Assembly: GCA_029931995.1 (NCBI GenBank)
Contig: JAOZQX010000054.1
Location: forward strand, 1 to 7,709
Direction of reading: 5' to 3'
DNA length: 7,709 nt
Source of the DNA: Bacteroidales bacterium
Lineage (GTDB): Bacteria; Bacteroidota; Bacteroidia; Bacteroidales; GCA-2711565
In this document: positions 6,800 to 7,709 of the stretch, in pieces
Position numbering within the stretch: position 1 is the first letter of the stretch
How the letters are laid out: every line of letters starts with the position of its first letter
The notes under the pieces: generated by a model
What the model was told of the DNA's origin: nothing
The model's input: the letters and a program-made list of their open reading frames with translations, nothing else
Databases searched by the model: none
Made by a program: the position numbers and the translations under genes

Positions 6800-7420
6800 C
6801 TAGTGATCCACCCTAAACCATTGCAAACAAGCCGAATACCCAAATTCCGAATCCATGTCATCGTTAACTGCATCATAGTATCCTCCCAGTCTTTTAAAAA
6901 AAACTGCCTGTGGATAAATTGCTTTTGAACTGGCATATATTTCGATAGGACCTTCGCTAATATTATAATATATTTTACTTCCAAGATCCCATGTGTGCTT
7001 CCCTTCCAATTTATTTTCAAAAACATGTTCAACTTTACCATCTTTACTGTATAAAATCACACGAATAAATACCAATTCATAACTAAAATTAAAAATTTGC
7101 ATGTCAAAGTATTCTTTATGAGCAAAGTCATTGGAGGAATAAGTTTGATTGGAGGCACATACCCATACAGGTTTAATTTGTTCTATTTCACCCGGACTAA
7201 GTTTACGAGTTTCAATTTCTCTCTCATTCGGCGGCCTTATCCTTTCATGATGTTTAAGGTCGGGGTCTTTAATCCGATCTTGTTCTTCATCAAATTTATT
7301 AGGTTTCTCTTCTTGTCTTTGCTCATTCTGCTCTTCATACTCAATGCGCTGAGCAATTACATTATTAAGGTTAAAAACAAATAACAATACAATAATGATT
7401 TGGATATGAGTTGATTTCAT
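6800..7420 (-). CDS. Secreted protein of the tandem KPxWxC family, copy 1 (206 aa)
   Basis: Function unknown; the most divergent of the three paralogues and first in transcription order. The ATG at 7420 opens a signal peptide (MKSTHIQIIIVLLFVFNLNN, then VIA|Q), with mature Gln24. A long, highly charged and probably disordered segment rich in Glu, Gln, Arg and Lys follows (24-82). The shared domain keeps KPVWVCA (83-89), MQIFNFS (107-113), SKDGKVEHVF (125-134), GPIEIYASSKAIYP (157-170) and QWFRVD (200-205). Against the other two copies, KPRW becomes KPVW, DSPAVFP becomes SSKAIYP, and there is a second cysteine (Cys198). The shared features span the whole domain, so homology is secure by eye, but identity is low outside the motifs, which points to an older duplication than the one between the other two. 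No lipobox or C-terminal sorting domain is visible. Confidence 0.9.
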   Translation of the reverse strand: MKSTHIQIIIVLLFVFNLNNVIAQRIEYEEQNEQRQEEKPNKFDEEQDRIKDPDLKHHERIRPPNEREIETRKLSPGEIEQIKPVWVCASNQTYSSNDFAHKEYFDMQIFNFSYELVFIRVILYSKDGKVEHVFENKLEGKHTWDLGSKIYYNISEGPIEIYASSKAIYPQAVFFKRLGGYYDAVNDDMDSEFGYSACLQWFRVDH

Positions 7421-7444
7421 AATAAAAATATTTGATGTTTTTTA

Positions 7445-7475
7445 TAAAGATAGGAAAATATATCTGCTCATAAAA
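7445..7475 (-). promoter_or_regulatory. Candidate proximal promoter of the tandem array
   Basis: On the minus strand, TTTT (7475-7472) lies 19 bases before TATCTTTA (7452-7445). Each is one mismatch from the TTTG and TAnnTTTG consensus. It would start transcription near 7438 and leave a leader of less than 20 bases before the ATG at 7420. AT-rich sequence makes chance matches common. Confidence 0.3.
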
Positions 7476-7487
7476 GTTGTCTGTACT

Positions 7488-7502
7488 AAGAACGTGGTTC
7501 TT
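7488..7502. other. Small perfect stem-loop upstream of the tandem array
   Basis: AAGAAC (7488-7493) pairs with GTTCTT (7497-7502) around a 3-base GTG loop. GTA/TAC outside can extend the stem with a 2-base bulge. It is followed by no T run in either direction, so it is not a terminator. It could be an operator or a structure in a longer leader transcript. It sits about 70 bases upstream of the first tandem gene. Confidence 0.4.
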
Positions 7503-7665
7503 TACGAGGCTTAAGATTTGGCTGTAAAATATTGTTTTTGAGACTAAGTCCCAAAGGTGGCTTTTTTGTTTTTTCAAAAATTCTGATTATGTTTACGATG
7601 GAATGTGGTTTTCTTACCTCAAAATGAGAGCAGCATTAGGTTGAAAATTTTGATAAATAAAATTG

Positions 7666-7673
7666 CAAAAGTA
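7666..7673 (-). promoter_or_regulatory. Exact Bacteroidota -7 motif pointing toward the tandem array
   Basis: On the minus strand, TACTTTTG (7673-7666), followed by CA, matches TAnnTTTG fully. No TTTG lies at normal spacing; TTTT 23 bases upstream is the nearest substitute. If active it would yield a leader or small RNA of about 240 bases running into the gene at 7420. Confidence 0.35.
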
Positions 7674-7709
7674 TTTTTTTATGGCGCTTTTTTTCGGAAA
7701 ACGGATGAA

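Larger units (their letters stand above)
7421..7709. other. Intergenic stretch upstream of the tandem array; no convincing gene
   Basis: Short AT-rich frames are present on both strands, but none has homology I recognise, a good start or plausible composition. The stretch holds promoter-like motifs on the minus strand and a small hairpin (listed separately). A + strand ATG at 7680 stays open to the window edge for only nine codons and cannot be judged. Confidence 0.6.

Noticed and set aside
6781..7041. An 86-residue minus-strand frame inside the 6800-7420 gene.
   Set aside because: It is a shadow of the paralogue gene in another frame, without its own start context or any recognisable feature.
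7371..7577. A 68-residue minus-strand frame upstream of the tandem array.
   Set aside because: It overlaps the start and signal peptide of the 6800-7420 gene, has low-complexity AT-driven composition and no recognisable motif.
7528..7577. A stretch that could encode a short LSPKGGF-like peptide remnant or a + strand terminator (CCCAAAGGTGGC followed by T-rich sequence).
   Set aside because: The hairpin has several mismatches and the peptide frame has no start or homologue I can support. Probably chance in AT-rich sequence.

Overview
The window looks like a chromosomal segment from a member of the Bacteroidota. The evidence is promoter-like motifs of the TTTG/TAnnTTTG type, A-rich rather than Shine-Dalgarno-like sequence before start codons, signal peptides that leave glutamine as the first mature residue, and the character of the housekeeping proteins. 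Genus and order cannot be fixed from this sequence alone.

Left half, housekeeping. The 3' two thirds of a valyl-tRNA synthetase gene (valS, 1-1740, +) enters from the left edge. It converges on a type I glyceraldehyde-3-phosphate dehydrogenase gene (1826-2839, -). The GAPDH gene is divergent from an M20-family dipeptidase-like metallopeptidase gene (3102-4472, +). The GAPDH/peptidase intergenic region holds a pair of inverted, REP/BIME-like palindromes (2872-2939). Their stems differ at three of eight base pairs, and all three differences are compensatory. A Bacteroidota-type promoter candidate at 2952-2979 would place both hairpins in the GAPDH mRNA leader.

Middle, accessory. A strong intrinsic terminator follows the peptidase. 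Then comes an AT-rich single gene (4551-5375, +) for an unrecognised 274-residue protein whose N-terminal helical half carries an R-x4-H motif like that of HEPN ribonucleases. A second strong, probably bidirectional terminator closes it off, so it sits as an insulated unit.

Right third, a small tandem gene family. Three consecutive minus-strand genes (transcription order 7420-6800, 6718-6182, 6057-5470) encode secreted proteins of 206, 178 and 195 residues. Each has a signal peptide ending before Gln, a divergent charged N-terminal segment, and a shared C-terminal domain with a K-P-x-W-x-C motif, an N-F-S motif, a G-[SP]-x-E-[LI]...[VI]-[FY]-P block and a terminal [QD]-W-x-R-[ILV]-D. I do not recognise the family. 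It is the best candidate here for something undescribed. The rightmost 289 bases hold no convincing gene, but carry promoter-like motifs and a small hairpin upstream of the tandem array.

There is no sign of CRISPR arrays, tRNA or rRNA genes, transposase genes or prophage genes. The accessory content is the HEPN-like gene and the tandem secreted family. No functional link between them is visible.
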